DNA of 64,000 nucleotides from NCBI RefSeq assembly GCF_017811755.1, contig NZ_JADDJF010000015.1, forward strand, positions 27,654 through 91,653. The letters run 5' to 3'. Each line of letters opens with the position of its first letter. Position 1 is the first letter of the stretch. A program made the position numbers and the translations under genes. The notes beneath the pieces were generated by a model. That model was not told the origin of the DNA. It ran no database searches and worked only from the letters and a program-made list of their open reading frames with translations. Below are positions 34,268-44,376 of the stretch, one piece after another. This stretch comes from Pararhodobacter sp. SW119 (lineage in GTDB: Bacteria > Pseudomonadota > Alphaproteobacteria > Rhodobacterales > Rhodobacteraceae).

Positions 34268-34321
34268 CTGCCGGAGATCCCGCGCACCGGAGCCGAGGCC
34301 GCTGTGCAGCGGCCGGCCGCG

Positions 34322-35317
34322 TCAGCAGTACCGCTCCGGCCCCTTCCACTGTGCCTCGCTATAGCGATCGCCATGCGCCCAGCCGCAGGGCAGGGCCTGT
34401 TCGATCAGCGCCATCTCGTCCGCGCCCAGTTCCATATCGACCCCGGCGGCGGCTTCGGCCAAATGCCGGGGGTTCCGGGTGCCGGGGATCGGGATGATCG
34501 CCTCGCCCTGGCGCAGGAGCCAGGCAATGGCGACCGCCGCGGACGGGGCCCCGATCCTTGCCGCCGCGTCCCGGAAGCGGTCGGTCGCCGCAAGGTTCGC
34601 GGTCAGGTTCGGCTCTTGGAAGCGCGGGTTGGACTTGAGGAAGGCCGACGCTTCGGCGCGCGCCAGGTCCGGCGGCGTGTCGGTCAGCAACGCCCGTCCC
34701 ACCGGCGAGAACGCGACGAGCGAGGTGCCATGTCGCGCGCAAGCCGTGACTAGCCCAAGTTCCGGCGCGCGGGTCGCCAGCGAGTATTCCGATTGCACGG
34801 CGGCGACCGGATGGATCTTCATCGCCCGGTCCAGCGAGGCGGGCGCGATCTCGGAAAAGCCGAACGCCTTGATCTTTCCCGCGGCCTTCAGCTCCGCCAG
34901 CGTCTCGGTCACTTCCTCGATGGGCCGGTCGGCCTCGCGGCGGTGCACGTAGAACAGCTCCACCTGCTCGACGCCCAGGCGTTTCAGGCTTGCATCGAGC
35001 GACCCGGTCAGATGCGCCCTGCTGTTGTCGAAGTACCGCGCCCCGGTATCGGGATCGCTGCGGATCCCCGCCTTCGTCGCGATGCGGAACCCCGGCCCCC
35101 CGCGCGCGGCGAAATAGCGGCCGATCACCGTTTCGGAATGCCCGTTTCCATAGACATCGGAGGTATCGAGATGGTCGATGCCGAGTTCCCGCGCCCGGTC
35201 GAACAGCGCAAAGGCCTCCGCCTCGGTGGCGGAGCCGTAGAAGCCCGAGATGTTCATCGCCCCCAGCCCGATCGCCGAGATCTCCTGTCCCGTCTGTCCC
35301 AGTCTGCGCTTTCTCAT
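34322..35317 (-). CDS. aldo/keto reductase
   Basis: 331-aa TIM-barrel NAD(P)H oxidoreductase. The tetrad is visible: Asp and Tyr in LDTSDVYGNGHSE, Lys in IATKAGI, His in FYVHRRE. Ends with the cofactor region IPIPGTRNPRHLAEA. Start at 35317 (MRKRRLGQTGQEISAIGLG) is the family start. Last gene of the long minus-strand block; it may reduce or oxidise a sugar or aldehyde from that block. Confidence 0.9.
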   Translation of the reverse strand: MRKRRLGQTGQEISAIGLGAMNISGFYGSATEAEAFALFDRARELGIDHLDTSDVYGNGHSETVIGRYFAARGGPGFRIATKAGIRSDPDTGARYFDNSRAHLTGSLDASLKRLGVEQVELFYVHRREADRPIEEVTETLAELKAAGKIKAFGFSEIAPASLDRAMKIHPVAAVQSEYSLATRAPELGLVTACARHGTSLVAFSPVGRALLTDTPPDLARAEASAFLKSNPRFQEPNLTANLAATDRFRDAAARIGAPSAAVAIAWLLRQGEAIIPIPGTRNPRHLAEAAAGVDMELGADEMALIEQALPCGWAHGDRYSEAQWKGPERYC

Positions 35318-35387
35318 GCGTGCATCCGTCCTTTTCCTGCTTCGATCAATCGCGCGGGCGCAGTGCGACCCGGTCGCCGATTGCCCC

Positions 35388-36617
35388 TCAGTCGCCGGCC
35401 TCGTGACCGAACGGGTCGTCGACACTGTGGCAGGGCTGCGTGAACCATCTCGCGCCGTCGTCGGTGATGTAGGCGCAATCCTCCAGCCGGATTCCGAACG
35501 CGCCGTAGATGCAGATCATCGGCTCAACCGAGAAACACATGCCGGTCTCGAGCGGGCGCGTGTTGTTGCGCACCATGTAGCATTCCTCGTGCACCTCGAT
35601 CCCGATGCCGTGACCGGTGCGATGCGGCAGGCCGGGGGTCTTGTAGTCCTTCTCGAACCCCGGCGCGGCCTCGATCACGCCGCGGGCGGCAAGGTCCACG
35701 TCCTCGCAGGGCGATCCCGGTTTCGCGGCGGCAAAGCCCGCCGCTTGCGCCGCTTTTTCCAGGTTCCAGACCTCCCGCTGTCGGTCGTCCGGCGTGCCGA
35801 AGACATAGGTGCGGGTGATGTCCGAACGGTAGTCCCCGACGAAGCAGCCCAGATCGAGCAACACCATGTCCCCGTCCTTCAGCACCTGCGGGTAGTCGAC
35901 ACCATGCGGATAGGCCGTCGCCTCGCCGAACAGGACGATGGGCTTGCCCGCGCCCGTCATCGTGCCGCCGAACCGGCGATAGGCTTCGAGGATGAAATCC
36001 TCGACCTCGGTGGTGCGGATCCCCTCGCGCAGGATCCGTGCCGCGGCCTTGTGCACCTCCAGCGTCAACTCGTTCGAGCGTTGCAGCAGCGCGATCTCGC
36101 GCGCGGTCTTCACCGCGCGGCAGGCGCTGATGATCGCGTCGCCGTTGACCAGGTTGAAACGATTGCCGGCCTTGCGCAGCCGGTCGACGTTGAAGAAGGG
36201 CGCGCTGGGGTCGATGGCGAGGTTGCCGCTGGGGATGCCGATGCTTTCCAGCGTCTCGATGACCAGCGCGCCGGGATCCTCGTGTTCCTCCCAGATGCGG
36301 ATCTCGCCGTCGATCTTCAGCATCGAGCGCGTCTTCGGTTCCTCGAAGGCGGGGCTCAGATAGATCACGGGGCCGGTCGCCGGAAGGATCGCACCGTGCA
36401 ACCGCTCGGTCAGTTTCAGGTTCAGCCCGGTGAAATAGTTCAGGTTCACCGTCGTATCGAGATAGAGCGCATCGATCCCCTGGTCGCGCATCAGGCCCTG
36501 GGCCTTCGCCATGCGCGCCGCGCGGTCAGAATTGTCGATGGGGACAATCCCGCCCGTCATGTCCTCCATCTTCGCCAGTTCCGCCTCCGCGGTCGAGCCG
36601 CCCACACCGATGGTCAT
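35388..36617 (-). CDS. M24-family metallopeptidase-like protein (Xaa-Pro peptidase/creatinase fold)
   Basis: 409 aa. Creatinase-type N-terminal domain, then a pita-bread domain with the five metal ligands: Asp in LLDLGCF, Asp in YRSDITRT, His in PHRTGHGIG, Glu in FSVEPMICI and Glu in RLEDCAYI. With all ligands present it is probably a metal-dependent peptidase or amidohydrolase rather than creatinase, which lacks metal. GAGGAAGG precedes the ATG at 36617. Lies between the aldo/keto reductase and the aldehyde dehydrogenase. Confidence 0.88.
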   Translation of the reverse strand: MTIGVGGSTAEAELAKMEDMTGGIVPIDNSDRAARMAKAQGLMRDQGIDALYLDTTVNLNYFTGLNLKLTERLHGAILPATGPVIYLSPAFEEPKTRSMLKIDGEIRIWEEHEDPGALVIETLESIGIPSGNLAIDPSAPFFNVDRLRKAGNRFNLVNGDAIISACRAVKTAREIALLQRSNELTLEVHKAAARILREGIRTTEVEDFILEAYRRFGGTMTGAGKPIVLFGEATAYPHGVDYPQVLKDGDMVLLDLGCFVGDYRSDITRTYVFGTPDDRQREVWNLEKAAQAAGFAAAKPGSPCEDVDLAARGVIEAAPGFEKDYKTPGLPHRTGHGIGIEVHEECYMVRNNTRPLETGMCFSVEPMICIYGAFGIRLEDCAYITDDGARWFTQPCHSVDDPFGHEAGD

Positions 36618-36810
36618 GTCCTGCCTTCCTCTGGTTTCGAATTTTCCGGTGACGCCCGGTGCCGCCCGGCGCCGGTCACGCGGTGGCGCCGCTCCGGCGG
36701 GCTTCCGGCAGGCTTCCGGCAGGGCGCAAACGGGGGTGCGGTCGATCCGACCCGCCAGTCCGCGCGCCGCCAGTACGGCACGCGGACCCCGCAATCGCCG
36801 CCAGAACGCC

Positions 36811-38325
36811 TCAGCGCAGGTCTTCGGGCAGCAGGTCCTCGGGCAGGTTCTGGTAGCAGACCGGACGCAGGAACCGCCGGATCGACAGCGTCCCGACCGA
36901 GGTCGCGCCGAAGTTGGTGCTCGCCGGATAGGGGCCGCCGTGGACCATGCTGTCGGCGACCTCGACCCCGGTCGGAAACCCGTTGGCCAGGATCCGCCCC
37001 GCCTTGCGTTCGAGGATCGGCATCAATTCTCGCGCCAGCGCGGTGTCGCCCGCTTCCAGATGCAGCGTGCAGGTCAGCTGCCCGTCGAGGCTGTGCGCGA
37101 CCGCGCGCATCTCGTCCGCGTCGCGGGCGCGCACGATCAGGCCCAGCGGGCCGAAGACCTCCTCGCCCAGCGCGTGGTTGGCCAGCCAGGCGCCGGCGGT
37201 GGTTTCAAACAGATAAGGCGTGGCGTTGCGCCGGTCGCAGACCGAGGTCAGCACCGCGCGCACGCCTTCCGTTCCGGCGACCCGGTCGCGTCCTTCGCGA
37301 TAGGCGGCGGCGATCCCGTCGGTCAGCATCGTCTGCGCCGCCTCCGGGTCCAATGCCGCCTTCGCGGCGGCGGTGAAGGCCTCGGCCTCGGGCCCGTCGA
37401 CGACCACGGCGATACCGGGATTGGTGCAGAACTGCCCCGCGCCCATGGTCAGGCTGCCCGCCCAGCCCTGCGCGATCGCGTCCCCCCGCGCGGCCAGCGC
37501 GTCGGGCAGCACGAACATCGGGTTGACGCTGCCCAGCTCGCCGAAGAACGGGATCGGCTCGGGCCGCGCCGCGCACAGGTTGAAGAGCGCGCGCCCGCCC
37601 GACAGGCTGCCGGTGAAGCCCACCGCCTTGATGCGCGGGTCGGTCACCAGCGCCTCGCCAACATCGCGCTTGCCGCCCTGCACCAGGCTGAAGACACCGG
37701 GATGCAGGCCGCAGGCGGCGACGGCGGCGGAAACCGCGTCGGCGACGATCTCGCCGGTGCCGGGATGCGCCGAATGACCCTTGACCACGACCGGGCAGCC
37801 CGCCGCCAGCGCCGCGGCGGTGTCGCCCCCAGCGGTCGAGAAAGCCAGCGGAAAGTTCGAAGCGCCGAAAACCGCGACCGGGCCGATCGGACGCTGCACC
37901 ATGCGCAACTCGGGCCGCGGCGCCGGCTGGCGGTCGGGCAGGGCGGGGTCGTGGCGCCGGTCCAGATAGTCGCCCTTGCGGATGTGATCGGCGAACAGGC
38001 GCAGTTGGCCGGTCGTCCGCCCGCGTTCGCCGTTCAGCCGCGCCTCGGGCAGGCCGGTCTCGGCGGTGCCGATCGCGGTGATTGCCGCGGCGCGCGCCTC
38101 GATCTCGTCGGCGATGGCCTCCAAGAGGCGCGCGCGGTCGTCGCGGCTGGAATAGCCGAAGGTCCAGAACGCCTCCTCGGCGGCGGCGCAGGCGCGCGCG
38201 ACCAGGTCCGGCGTTCCGGCCGAAAAGGCATGCGACGGCCCCGTGGCGGGGGTCGAGTCGAAACGGGCGTCGGTGGTGATCTTCTCGCCCGCGATCCAGT
38301 GGGCGCCATGGGGAATATGGGTCAT
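36811..38325 (-). CDS. aldehyde dehydrogenase, 2,5-dioxovalerate (alpha-ketoglutaric semialdehyde) type
   Basis: 504 aa. Catalytic Cys in GAGQFCTNPG and Glu in FFGELGSVNP; NADP-binding region VFGASNFPLAFSTAGGDTA. The sequence style (HPGVFSLVQGG, YPASTNFGATSVGTLSIRRFLRPVCYQ) is that of enzymes making 2-oxoglutarate at the end of oxidative pentose, uronate or hydroxyproline routes. This suggests the block feeds carbon into the TCA cycle. The 294 bp upstream, before ugpC, hold no recognised gene. Confidence 0.88.
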   Translation of the reverse strand: MTHIPHGAHWIAGEKITTDARFDSTPATGPSHAFSAGTPDLVARACAAAEEAFWTFGYSSRDDRARLLEAIADEIEARAAAITAIGTAETGLPEARLNGERGRTTGQLRLFADHIRKGDYLDRRHDPALPDRQPAPRPELRMVQRPIGPVAVFGASNFPLAFSTAGGDTAAALAAGCPVVVKGHSAHPGTGEIVADAVSAAVAACGLHPGVFSLVQGGKRDVGEALVTDPRIKAVGFTGSLSGGRALFNLCAARPEPIPFFGELGSVNPMFVLPDALAARGDAIAQGWAGSLTMGAGQFCTNPGIAVVVDGPEAEAFTAAAKAALDPEAAQTMLTDGIAAAYREGRDRVAGTEGVRAVLTSVCDRRNATPYLFETTAGAWLANHALGEEVFGPLGLIVRARDADEMRAVAHSLDGQLTCTLHLEAGDTALARELMPILERKAGRILANGFPTGVEVADSMVHGGPYPASTNFGATSVGTLSIRRFLRPVCYQNLPEDLLPEDLR

Positions 38326-38619
38326 ATCGGCTTCCGGTCCTTTCGCGCCCTGCGGCGTCTGACTTCAAATGCTGTGCGTCGGTGCGTGCCGGGTCCGCTG
38401 AGTCCCGCGCCGCTGTGAAACCGCTCTAGCATGAAGTCGCGTCGGGCTTCCATGGCAGCGCGGTCCCGTCCCGATCGCCTGCGCCCGGATTGGTTGCCCC
38501 CCGCCCAGTCCAGCCGCCCTCGATCTCGCTCCGGGTGCGCATCGAAGGCTTCCATCCGCGGAAAGCCGTAAGGATGCTTGCCCGAGGTCAACCGCCGCCG
38601 ATGGCTGCCTGCGCAAACG

Positions 38620-39729
38620 TCACGACGTGGAATGTACGCGATCCGTGCGCGATCCGGACGCCGGTGCTGAGGACGCCACGCGGCGCCCGGTCTCCTCGTT
38701 GAACGGATGCAGCGCCTCGCGCGCGGCGTGGATCTGCACGTCCGACCCCTCGGCCAGTTCCGGCAACCCGGCGATGCGCACCGTGATCGGCTGCTTCGAT
38801 CCCGCAAGGCTCAGGTATATGTGGCTTTCCGCGCCCGCGGGTTCGACCAGCACCACGGTCCCGTTCAGCACCAGCGCGTCGGCCGCCGGGTCGACCGCGC
38901 CGACGATCAGGTCGTCCGGGCGGATGCCCACCAGATCGGTGCCTTCGGGCAGATGCCCGACCGCCGCACCGCCCCCCTTCTCGCGCAGGTAAGCCATTGG
39001 AAGCATGTTCATGGCCGGCGATCCGATGAACCCCGCGACGAAGACCGAGGCCGGTTTGCGGTAGACGTCCATCGGCGTGCCCACCTGCTCGATCACGCCA
39101 CCGTTCAGCACCACCAGCCGGTCCGCCAGCGTCAGCGCCTCCAGCTGGTCGTGGGTCACGTAAAGAGATGTCGTTCCCAGCCGCTTCTGCAACTGCCGGA
39201 TCTCGACCCGCATCTGCACGCGCAGTTTCGCATCGAGGTTCGACAGCGGCTCGTCGAACAGAAACGCCTCGGGCTCGCGGACCAGCGCGCGCCCCATCGC
39301 CACGCGCTGGCGCTGCCCGCCCGAAAGCTGCCGCGGCTTGCGGTCCAGGAACGCCGCGATTTCCAGCATTTCCGCGGCCTCGCGCACGCGCCGCTCGATA
39401 TCGTCCTTGGGGATGCGGCGGTTCCGCAACCCGTAGGCCAGGTTGTTGTAGACGGTCATGTGCGGATAAAGTGCGTAGTTCTGAAAGACCATCGCGATGT
39501 CGCGCTCCGCCGGCTCCAGGTTGTTCACCACCCGCTCGCCGATCTTCAGCGTGCCCTCGGTGATCGTCTCCAGCCCCGCGACCATGCGCAGCAGCGTGGA
39601 TTTCCCGCAGCCGGACGGCCCCACCAGCACGATCAACTCGCCATCGGCGATATCGAGACTGACCCCGGTCACCGCCTTCACGTTGCCCGCGTAGACCTTG
39701 TGCAGGTCGTCCATGGTGATCGATGCCAT
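38620..39729 (-). CDS. ugpC: ABC transporter ATP-binding protein, UgpC/MalK type
   Basis: 369-aa importer ATPase. Walker [11 protein letters not shown]-loop [12 protein letters not shown], signature [15 protein letters not shown], Walker [14 protein letters not shown]-loop VTHDQ. C-terminal TOBE/OB regulatory domain from about residue 240 ([11 protein letters not shown]). It starts 3 bp after the ugpE stop, so the genes are co-translated. Last of the four transporter genes. Confidence 0.93.
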   Translation of the reverse strand: MASITMDDLHKVYAGNVKAVTGVSLDIADGELIVLVGPSGCGKSTLLRMVAGLETITEGTLKIGERVVNNLEPAERDIAMVFQNYALYPHMTVYNNLAYGLRNRRIPKDDIERRVREAAEMLEIAAFLDRKPRQLSGGQRQRVAMGRALVREPEAFLFDEPLSNLDAKLRVQMRVEIRQLQKRLGTTSLYVTHDQLEALTLADRLVVLNGGVIEQVGTPMDVYRKPASVFVAGFIGSPAMNMLPMAYLREKGGGAAVGHLPEGTDLVGIRPDDLIVGAVDPAADALVLNGTVVLVEPAGAESHIYLSLAGSKQPITVRIAGLPELAEGSDVQIHAAREALHPFNEETGRRVASSAPASGSRTDRVHSTS

Positions 39730-39732
39730 GGG

Positions 39733-40581
39733 TTATTTCTCCGTCTCGGTCAGGCCCTTCACGAAGAGCCGTTGCATGAATAGGATCACCAGGATCGGCG
39801 GCAGCGCGGCCAGCACGACCGTCGCCATGACCAGGTGCCACAGCGGTTCGCTGTCGCCGCCGGTCACCATCCGCTGGATGCCCATGACGATGGTGTAGTA
39901 GTTGGGATCCGTGGTGATCAGCAGCGGCCAGAGGTACTGGTTCCAGCCGTAGATGAACATGATCACGAAAAGCGCCGCGATGTTGGTGATCGACAGCGGC
40001 AGCAGGATGTCCTTGAAGAACTTCATCGGCCCCGCCCCGTCGACGCGCGCCGCCTCCATCAGTTCCTCGGGCACGGTCATGAAGAACTGCCGGAAGAGGA
40101 ACGTCGCTGTCGCACTGGCGATCAGCGGGATCGACAGGCCGGCAAAGCTGTTCAGCATGCCCAGGTTCGCGACCACCTCGAAGGTCGGGACGATCCGCAC
40201 CTCGACCGGCAGCATCAGCGTCAGAAAGATGACCCAGAAGAAGAAGATGCGGAACGGAAAGCGGAAATAGACGATGGCGAAGGCCGACAGGAGCGAGATC
40301 GAGAGTTTGCCGATGGTGATCGCCATCGCCATGACGAAACTGTTCCAGAGCATCCCGCCGATCGGCGGGGTCCCCGCCCGGGACCGTCCTTCGAGGATCA
40401 CGGTGCGGTAGTTTTCCAGCGCGTTCGGCCCCGGCAGCAGCGGCATCACGCCCCGCACGAAGGTACCGGGCGGATGGGTCGAGGCGACGACCGCCACGTA
40501 GACCGGAAAGACGACGATCGCGACGCCCAGGATCAGCACCAGATGGGCGAAGAAGTTGCCCCAGCGGTTGTTGTCGACCAT
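39733..40581 (-). CDS. ugpE: ABC transporter permease, UgpE type
   Basis: 282-aa inner-membrane permease with six predicted helices. It carries the cytoplasmic EAA loop EELMEAARVDGAGPMKFF that contacts the ATPase. GAGGGG precedes the ATG; 10 bp from ugpA and 3 bp from ugpC. The pairing with a UgpB-type receptor supports the ugp assignment. Confidence 0.92.
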   Translation of the reverse strand: MVDNNRWGNFFAHLVLILGVAIVVFPVYVAVVASTHPPGTFVRGVMPLLPGPNALENYRTVILEGRSRAGTPPIGGMLWNSFVMAMAITIGKLSISLLSAFAIVYFRFPFRIFFFWVIFLTLMLPVEVRIVPTFEVVANLGMLNSFAGLSIPLIASATATFLFRQFFMTVPEELMEAARVDGAGPMKFFKDILLPLSITNIAALFVIMFIYGWNQYLWPLLITTDPNYYTIVMGIQRMVTGGDSEPLWHLVMATVVLAALPPILVILFMQRLFVKGLTETEK

Positions 40582-40591
40582 TTCGCGCCCC

Positions 40592-41482
40592 TCAGTAGTT
40601 CACGCGCCGCTCGATATAGCGGAACTGGATCACGGTCAGGATGACGACGATCGACATCAGGATCACCGACTGCGCCGCCGACGACCCGATGTTCAGATTG
40701 ACGAAACCGTCGCGATAAACCTTGTAGACCAGGATGTTCGTGGCTTGCGCGGGTCCCCCTTCGGTGGTGGCGTGGATGACGCCGAAGGTATCGAACATCG
40801 CGTAGACGATGTTGACGACCAGCAGGAAGAAGGTGATCGGCGACAAAAGCGGAAACACGATGGTCCAGAACCGTTTCATCCGGCTCGCCCCGTCGATGGC
40901 CGCGGCCTCGATCAGCGATTGCGGGATGGATTGCAGCCCGGCCAGGAAGAAGAGGAAGTTGTAGCTGATCTGCTTCCAAGCGGCGGCGACGATGACCAGG
41001 ACCATCGCATCGGTTCCGCTGGAGCGGTGGTTCCAGTTGTAGCCGAAGCCCTGCAACACGAAGGGCATGATGCCGATCGACGGGTTGAAGATGAACCACC
41101 ACAGGACCCCCGCGATCGCCGGCGCCACGGCATAGGGCCAGACCAGGAAGGTCGTGTAGGCATCGCGCGACCGGATCATGCGGTTCACCATCACCGCAAA
41201 CAGCAGCGCCACGCCCATCGACAGAAGCGTGGTGCCGACCGAGAAGAGGAAGGTCACTTTCAGCGAATTCAGATAGAGCGAGTCGGCGAACAGCGCCTTG
41301 AAATTGTCGAACCAGATGAAGGTCGGCGGGCGGATTCCGAACGCGTCGCCCTGGCGGTAGACCGACTGGAACAACGCCTGGCTCGCGGGCCAGATGAAGA
41401 AGATCACCGTGACGATCACCTGCGGGGCCAGCAGCGCATAGGGCAGCCACCAGCTGGAAAATGTCATGCGTTTGGTTTGCAT
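40592..41482 (-). CDS. ugpA: ABC transporter permease, UgpA type
   Basis: 296-aa permease. The EAA loop is [19 protein letters not shown]. Six hydrophobic segments, the first [20 protein letters not shown]. An ATG at 41467 ([10 protein letters not shown]) is a possible alternative start. Separated from ugpB by 68 bp that contain a stable hairpin. Confidence 0.92.
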   Translation of the reverse strand: MQTKRMTFSSWWLPYALLAPQVIVTVIFFIWPASQALFQSVYRQGDAFGIRPPTFIWFDNFKALFADSLYLNSLKVTFLFSVGTTLLSMGVALLFAVMVNRMIRSRDAYTTFLVWPYAVAPAIAGVLWWFIFNPSIGIMPFVLQGFGYNWNHRSSGTDAMVLVIVAAAWKQISYNFLFFLAGLQSIPQSLIEAAAIDGASRMKRFWTIVFPLLSPITFFLLVVNIVYAMFDTFGVIHATTEGGPAQATNILVYKVYRDGFVNLNIGSSAAQSVILMSIVVILTVIQFRYIERRVNY

Positions 41483-41506
41483 CGCGTCCGGTCCGGCCAG
41501 AAGGGT

Positions 41507-41540
41507 GCGGCCCGCCTCCGCGAACGGGGGGGCGGGCCGC
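41507..41540 (-). other. intercistronic GC hairpin after ugpB
   Basis: Arms GCGGCCCGCCTCC (41507-41519) and GGGGGCGGGCCGC (41528-41540) pair over 13 bp with one G-T wobble and an 8-nt loop. Begins 11 nt after the ugpB stop. Likely limits readthrough or protects the binding-protein mRNA. Confidence 0.6.
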
Positions 41541-41550
41541 TGGATCGGGA

Positions 41551-42873
41551 TCAGTTCATCGCCGCTTCGAACTCGCGCAGCAGCGCGTTGCCGCGCCGCA
41601 CGGCGTCATCTGCGGCCTGCTGGCCGGACTTGGCGCCGGTCATCACCGCTTCCATCTCTTCCGAGATGATGTCGCGGATCTGCACGAAGCTGCCGAAGCG
41701 CAGACCGCGCGAATTTTCGGTCGGCGGGTTCAGCGTCATCTGGCGGATCGAGGTGTCGGCGCCCGGGTTCTCGTCGTAGTAGCCCTGCTCCTGCGTCAGA
41801 TCATAGGCGGCCTGGGTGATCGGCAGGTAGCCGGTGTCCTGGTGCCATTGCGCCTGGACCTCGGGCAGCGAGAGGTATTCGAAGAAGCGCGCGACGCCTT
41901 CGTACTCCTCCTCGCTGTGGCCCGACAGCACCCAGAGCGTGGCGCCGCCGATGATCGTGTTCTGCGGCGCGCCCTCGATGTCGTCGTAGTGGGGCTGAAA
42001 GCCGAAGCCGACATTGAAGTCGGAGTTCGCCAGAACGCCGGCGCGGCTGGCCGAGGAACCGAAGACGAAGCCGCACTCACCCGCGTAGAAGGCCGGGAAG
42101 GCATCGGGGCCCGAGCCGGGGCCGCCCCAGCGGAACAGGTTCTGGTCCTGCCACTGCTTCAGGTTGTCCCAGTGGCGGGCGACATGCTCGTTGTTGAAGA
42201 CGAACTCGGTATCAAAGCCCTCGAACCCGTTGGCCTGCGTGCCCAGCGGGATGTTGTGCCAGGCCGAGAAGTTCTCGAGCATCACCCAGCTAGGCCACGA
42301 GGTGGTGAAGCCGCAGGGCGCCGCGCCCGATTCGACGATGGCGCGCGCGGCCTCCTCGGCCTCGGCCCAGGTCGCGGGCGGCGATTCGGGGTCCAGACCC
42401 GCAGCCTCGAACACGTCCTTGTTGTAGTACATGATCGGAGTCGAGGAGTTGAACGGATAGGACAGCATGTTGCCGTTGGGATCGGTGTAGTAGCTGACCA
42501 CCGTGTCCAGGTAGGCGTCGGGATTGAACTCGACGTCATAAGCCTCCATCAGCTCGTGGATCGGGTAGATCGCGCCCTCGGCGGCCATCATCGTGCCGGT
42601 GCCGACCTCGAAGATCTGGACGATATGCGGCTGCTGGTTGGCGCGGAACGCGGCGATCGCGCCGGTCATCGTCTCGGTGTAGGTCCCGCGAAAGCTGGGC
42701 ACGACGCGGAAGTCGTCCTGGCGTTCGTTGAAGCCCTCGGCGACGCCTTCCAGCAACTCGCCCAGTTCGCCCCCCATGGCGTGCCACCAGTTGATTTCGG
42801 TCTGCGCCTGCGCCATCGGCGCGGCGAGCGTGAGCGACAGGGCGGTCCCTGCCATCAGGCTGCGTGTGAGCAT
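41551..42873 (-). CDS. ugpB: ABC transporter solute-binding protein, UgpB type
   Basis: 440 aa with a signal peptide ([23 protein letters not shown]). Residues matching the sn-glycerol-3-phosphate/glycerophosphodiester pocket of E. coli UgpB are retained: Tyr in RGTYTET, Glu in [10 protein letters not shown], Ser in [10 protein letters not shown], Trp in FSAWHNIP, Tyr in DTGYLPIT, Arg in [22 protein letters not shown] precedes the ATG at 42873; an ATG further upstream has no such site. First gene of ugpBAEC. Its neighbours handle amines and aldehydes, so the substrate may still differ. Confidence 0.88.
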   Translation of the reverse strand: MLTRSLMAGTALSLTLAAPMAQAQTEINWWHAMGGELGELLEGVAEGFNERQDDFRVVPSFRGTYTETMTGAIAAFRANQQPHIVQIFEVGTGTMMAAEGAIYPIHELMEAYDVEFNPDAYLDTVVSYYTDPNGNMLSYPFNSSTPIMYYNKDVFEAAGLDPESPPATWAEAEEAARAIVESGAAPCGFTTSWPSWVMLENFSAWHNIPLGTQANGFEGFDTEFVFNNEHVARHWDNLKQWQDQNLFRWGGPGSGPDAFPAFYAGECGFVFGSSASRAGVLANSDFNVGFGFQPHYDDIEGAPQNTIIGGATLWVLSGHSEEEYEGVARFFEYLSLPEVQAQWHQDTGYLPITQAAYDLTQEQGYYDENPGADTSIRQMTLNPPTENSRGLRFGSFVQIRDIISEEMEAVMTGAKSGQQAADDAVRRGNALLREFEAAMN

Positions 42874-43000
42874 TCTTTCCTCCGGGTTGCGTTTGCGTTT
42901 GTGCTTGGTGTCGCGCACAGGCGCGAATGAGCGCACTGTGCTGCGCTAACGCCGCTTTGTGAAGCTTTAATGATGTCTTGACGAAGGTTTTTGAACATTC

Positions 43001-43019
43001 GGTCAAGATTCGCTTGACC
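43001..43019. promoter_or_regulatory. inverted repeat upstream of ugpB
   Basis: GGTCAAG and CTTGACC arms with 5-bp spacer ATTCG. A further CTTGAC lies at 42977-42982 and TTGA at 42992 also fits. Probable operator in the 200-bp gap before ugpB. The regulator is unknown. Confidence 0.45.
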
Positions 43020-43074
43020 CACCCCCGCCGCGCGTCCGCCGGTCCGCGGCATGCCCAAGGGAAAGTGCCCAGGG

Positions 43075-44376
43075 TCAGAGCCGATCGCGCAGCGCGTACC
43101 AGAGCATCGCCGCAACCAGCAACGGCTGACGCAACGCCGTCCCCCCCGGAAACGGTTTCGTCGGCACCGAGGCCATGAGGTCGAAACGCTCCGCCTGTCC
43201 GGCGATGGCTTCGGCCAGAAGCTTGCCGCCCATCGTCGCCATCGCGACACCGTGCCCGGAATAGCCCGCCGCCGACAGCACGTTGCCCGACAGACGCTCG
43301 AAATGCGGCATGCGGTTGACCGTGATCCCCAGGGTTCCGCCCCAGGCATGCGTGATCTCGATCCCCTTGAGCTGCGGAAAGATCGCCTCCATCGGTCGCC
43401 GAACGGTCGCGGCGATATCGGCCGGAAAGCGATAGCCGTAGCTTTCGCCGCCGCCGAACAGCAGCCGGTTGTCGTGGCTGAAGCGGAAGTAGTTGATCAC
43501 GAACTTCGAGTCGGCCACCGCGTGATCGGCATCGATCACCGCACGGCGCTCGGCATCGGTCATCGGGCGCGTGGCGGCGATGAAATTGTTGATCGGCATG
43601 ACCCGCGCCGCGACCTTCGGTTCCAGCCGGCCCAGGTAGCCGTTGCAGCCCAGCGCCACGAAACGCGCCGTGATCTGCGCCCGTTCGGTCGTGACCCGCG
43701 CGGGATCGCCATGCGTCACCGATGTGACGCGCGCATTCTCGAACAGGCGCACCCCCGCGGCGACCGCCGCACGCGCCAGCCCCAGCGCGTAGCGCAGCGG
43801 ATGCAGATGCCCGCCCCCCATGTCCAGATCGCCCCCGAAATAGGCCGGCGAATTGACGAGGTCGCGCAAGGTGTCCCGGTCCAGCGGCCGGATCAGATCA
43901 TAGCCATAGTCCCGCGCCATGCGTTCGGCATAAGCGTGTTGTTCGGCCACGAAGCGCGGCTTGTGCGCGGCATGGATGATCCCGGCGCGATAGTCGGCTT
44001 CGGGCGCGTGGCTTTCCGCAAGTTCGCGGGTCGTTGCCACCGCCTCCTGCGCCAAGTCCCAAAGCGCGCGCGCGCGGGTCTTGCCGACCATGCGTTCCAG
44101 CGTGTCCTGGTCGGCGCGCTGTCCCGTGCCGACCTGCCCGCCGTTGCGCCCTGACGCGCCGAAGCCCAGCCGCTGCGCCTCCAGCAGGATGACGTCGTAG
44201 CCGCGTTCGGCCAGGTGCAACGCCGCCGACAGCCCGGTATAGCCGCCGCCGATGACGCAGACGTCGCAGGAAAGCGCCCCCTCGGCATGGGGGCGCGCGG
44301 GCAGCGGATCGGCGGTTTCAGCGTACCACGAACGCGGGTACTGGCCCGGCCGGTCGTTGGCGGTCAGCAGGTCCAT
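43075..44376 (-). CDS. FAD-dependent oxidoreductase, PuuB-like (gamma-glutamylputrescine oxidase family)
   Basis: 433 aa, DAO fold. Dinucleotide motif VCVIGGGYTGLSAALHLAERG, then LLEAQRLGFGASGRNGGQ typical of PuuB, and C-terminal GITVNRMPHFERL and LSAAGYSGHGVAMATMGGK. Members oxidise gamma-glutamylated or free amines to aldehydes with H2O2. The start at 44376 overlaps the aminotransferase stop by one base. No PuuA-type ligase lies in this block, so the exact amine is open. Confidence 0.87.
   Translation of the reverse strand: MDLLTANDRPGQYPRSWYAETADPLPARPHAEGALSCDVCVIGGGYTGLSAALHLAERGYDVILLEAQRLGFGASGRNGGQVGTGQRADQDTLERMVGKTRARALWDLAQEAVATTRELAESHAPEADYRAGIIHAAHKPRFVAEQHAYAERMARDYGYDLIRPLDRDTLRDLVNSPAYFGGDLDMGGGHLHPLRYALGLARAAVAAGVRLFENARVTSVTHGDPARVTTERAQITARFVALGCNGYLGRLEPKVAARVMPINNFIAATRPMTDAERRAVIDADHAVADSKFVINYFRFSHDNRLLFGGGESYGYRFPADIAATVRRPMEAIFPQLKGIEITHAWGGTLGITVNRMPHFERLSGNVLSAAGYSGHGVAMATMGGKLLAEAIAGQAERFDLMASVPTKPFPGGTALRQPLLVAAMLWYALRDRL

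Noticed and set aside
35388..36617. Creatinase proper
   Set aside because: All five M24 metal ligands are present, whereas creatinase works without metal; no creatinine or sarcosine genes are adjacent.
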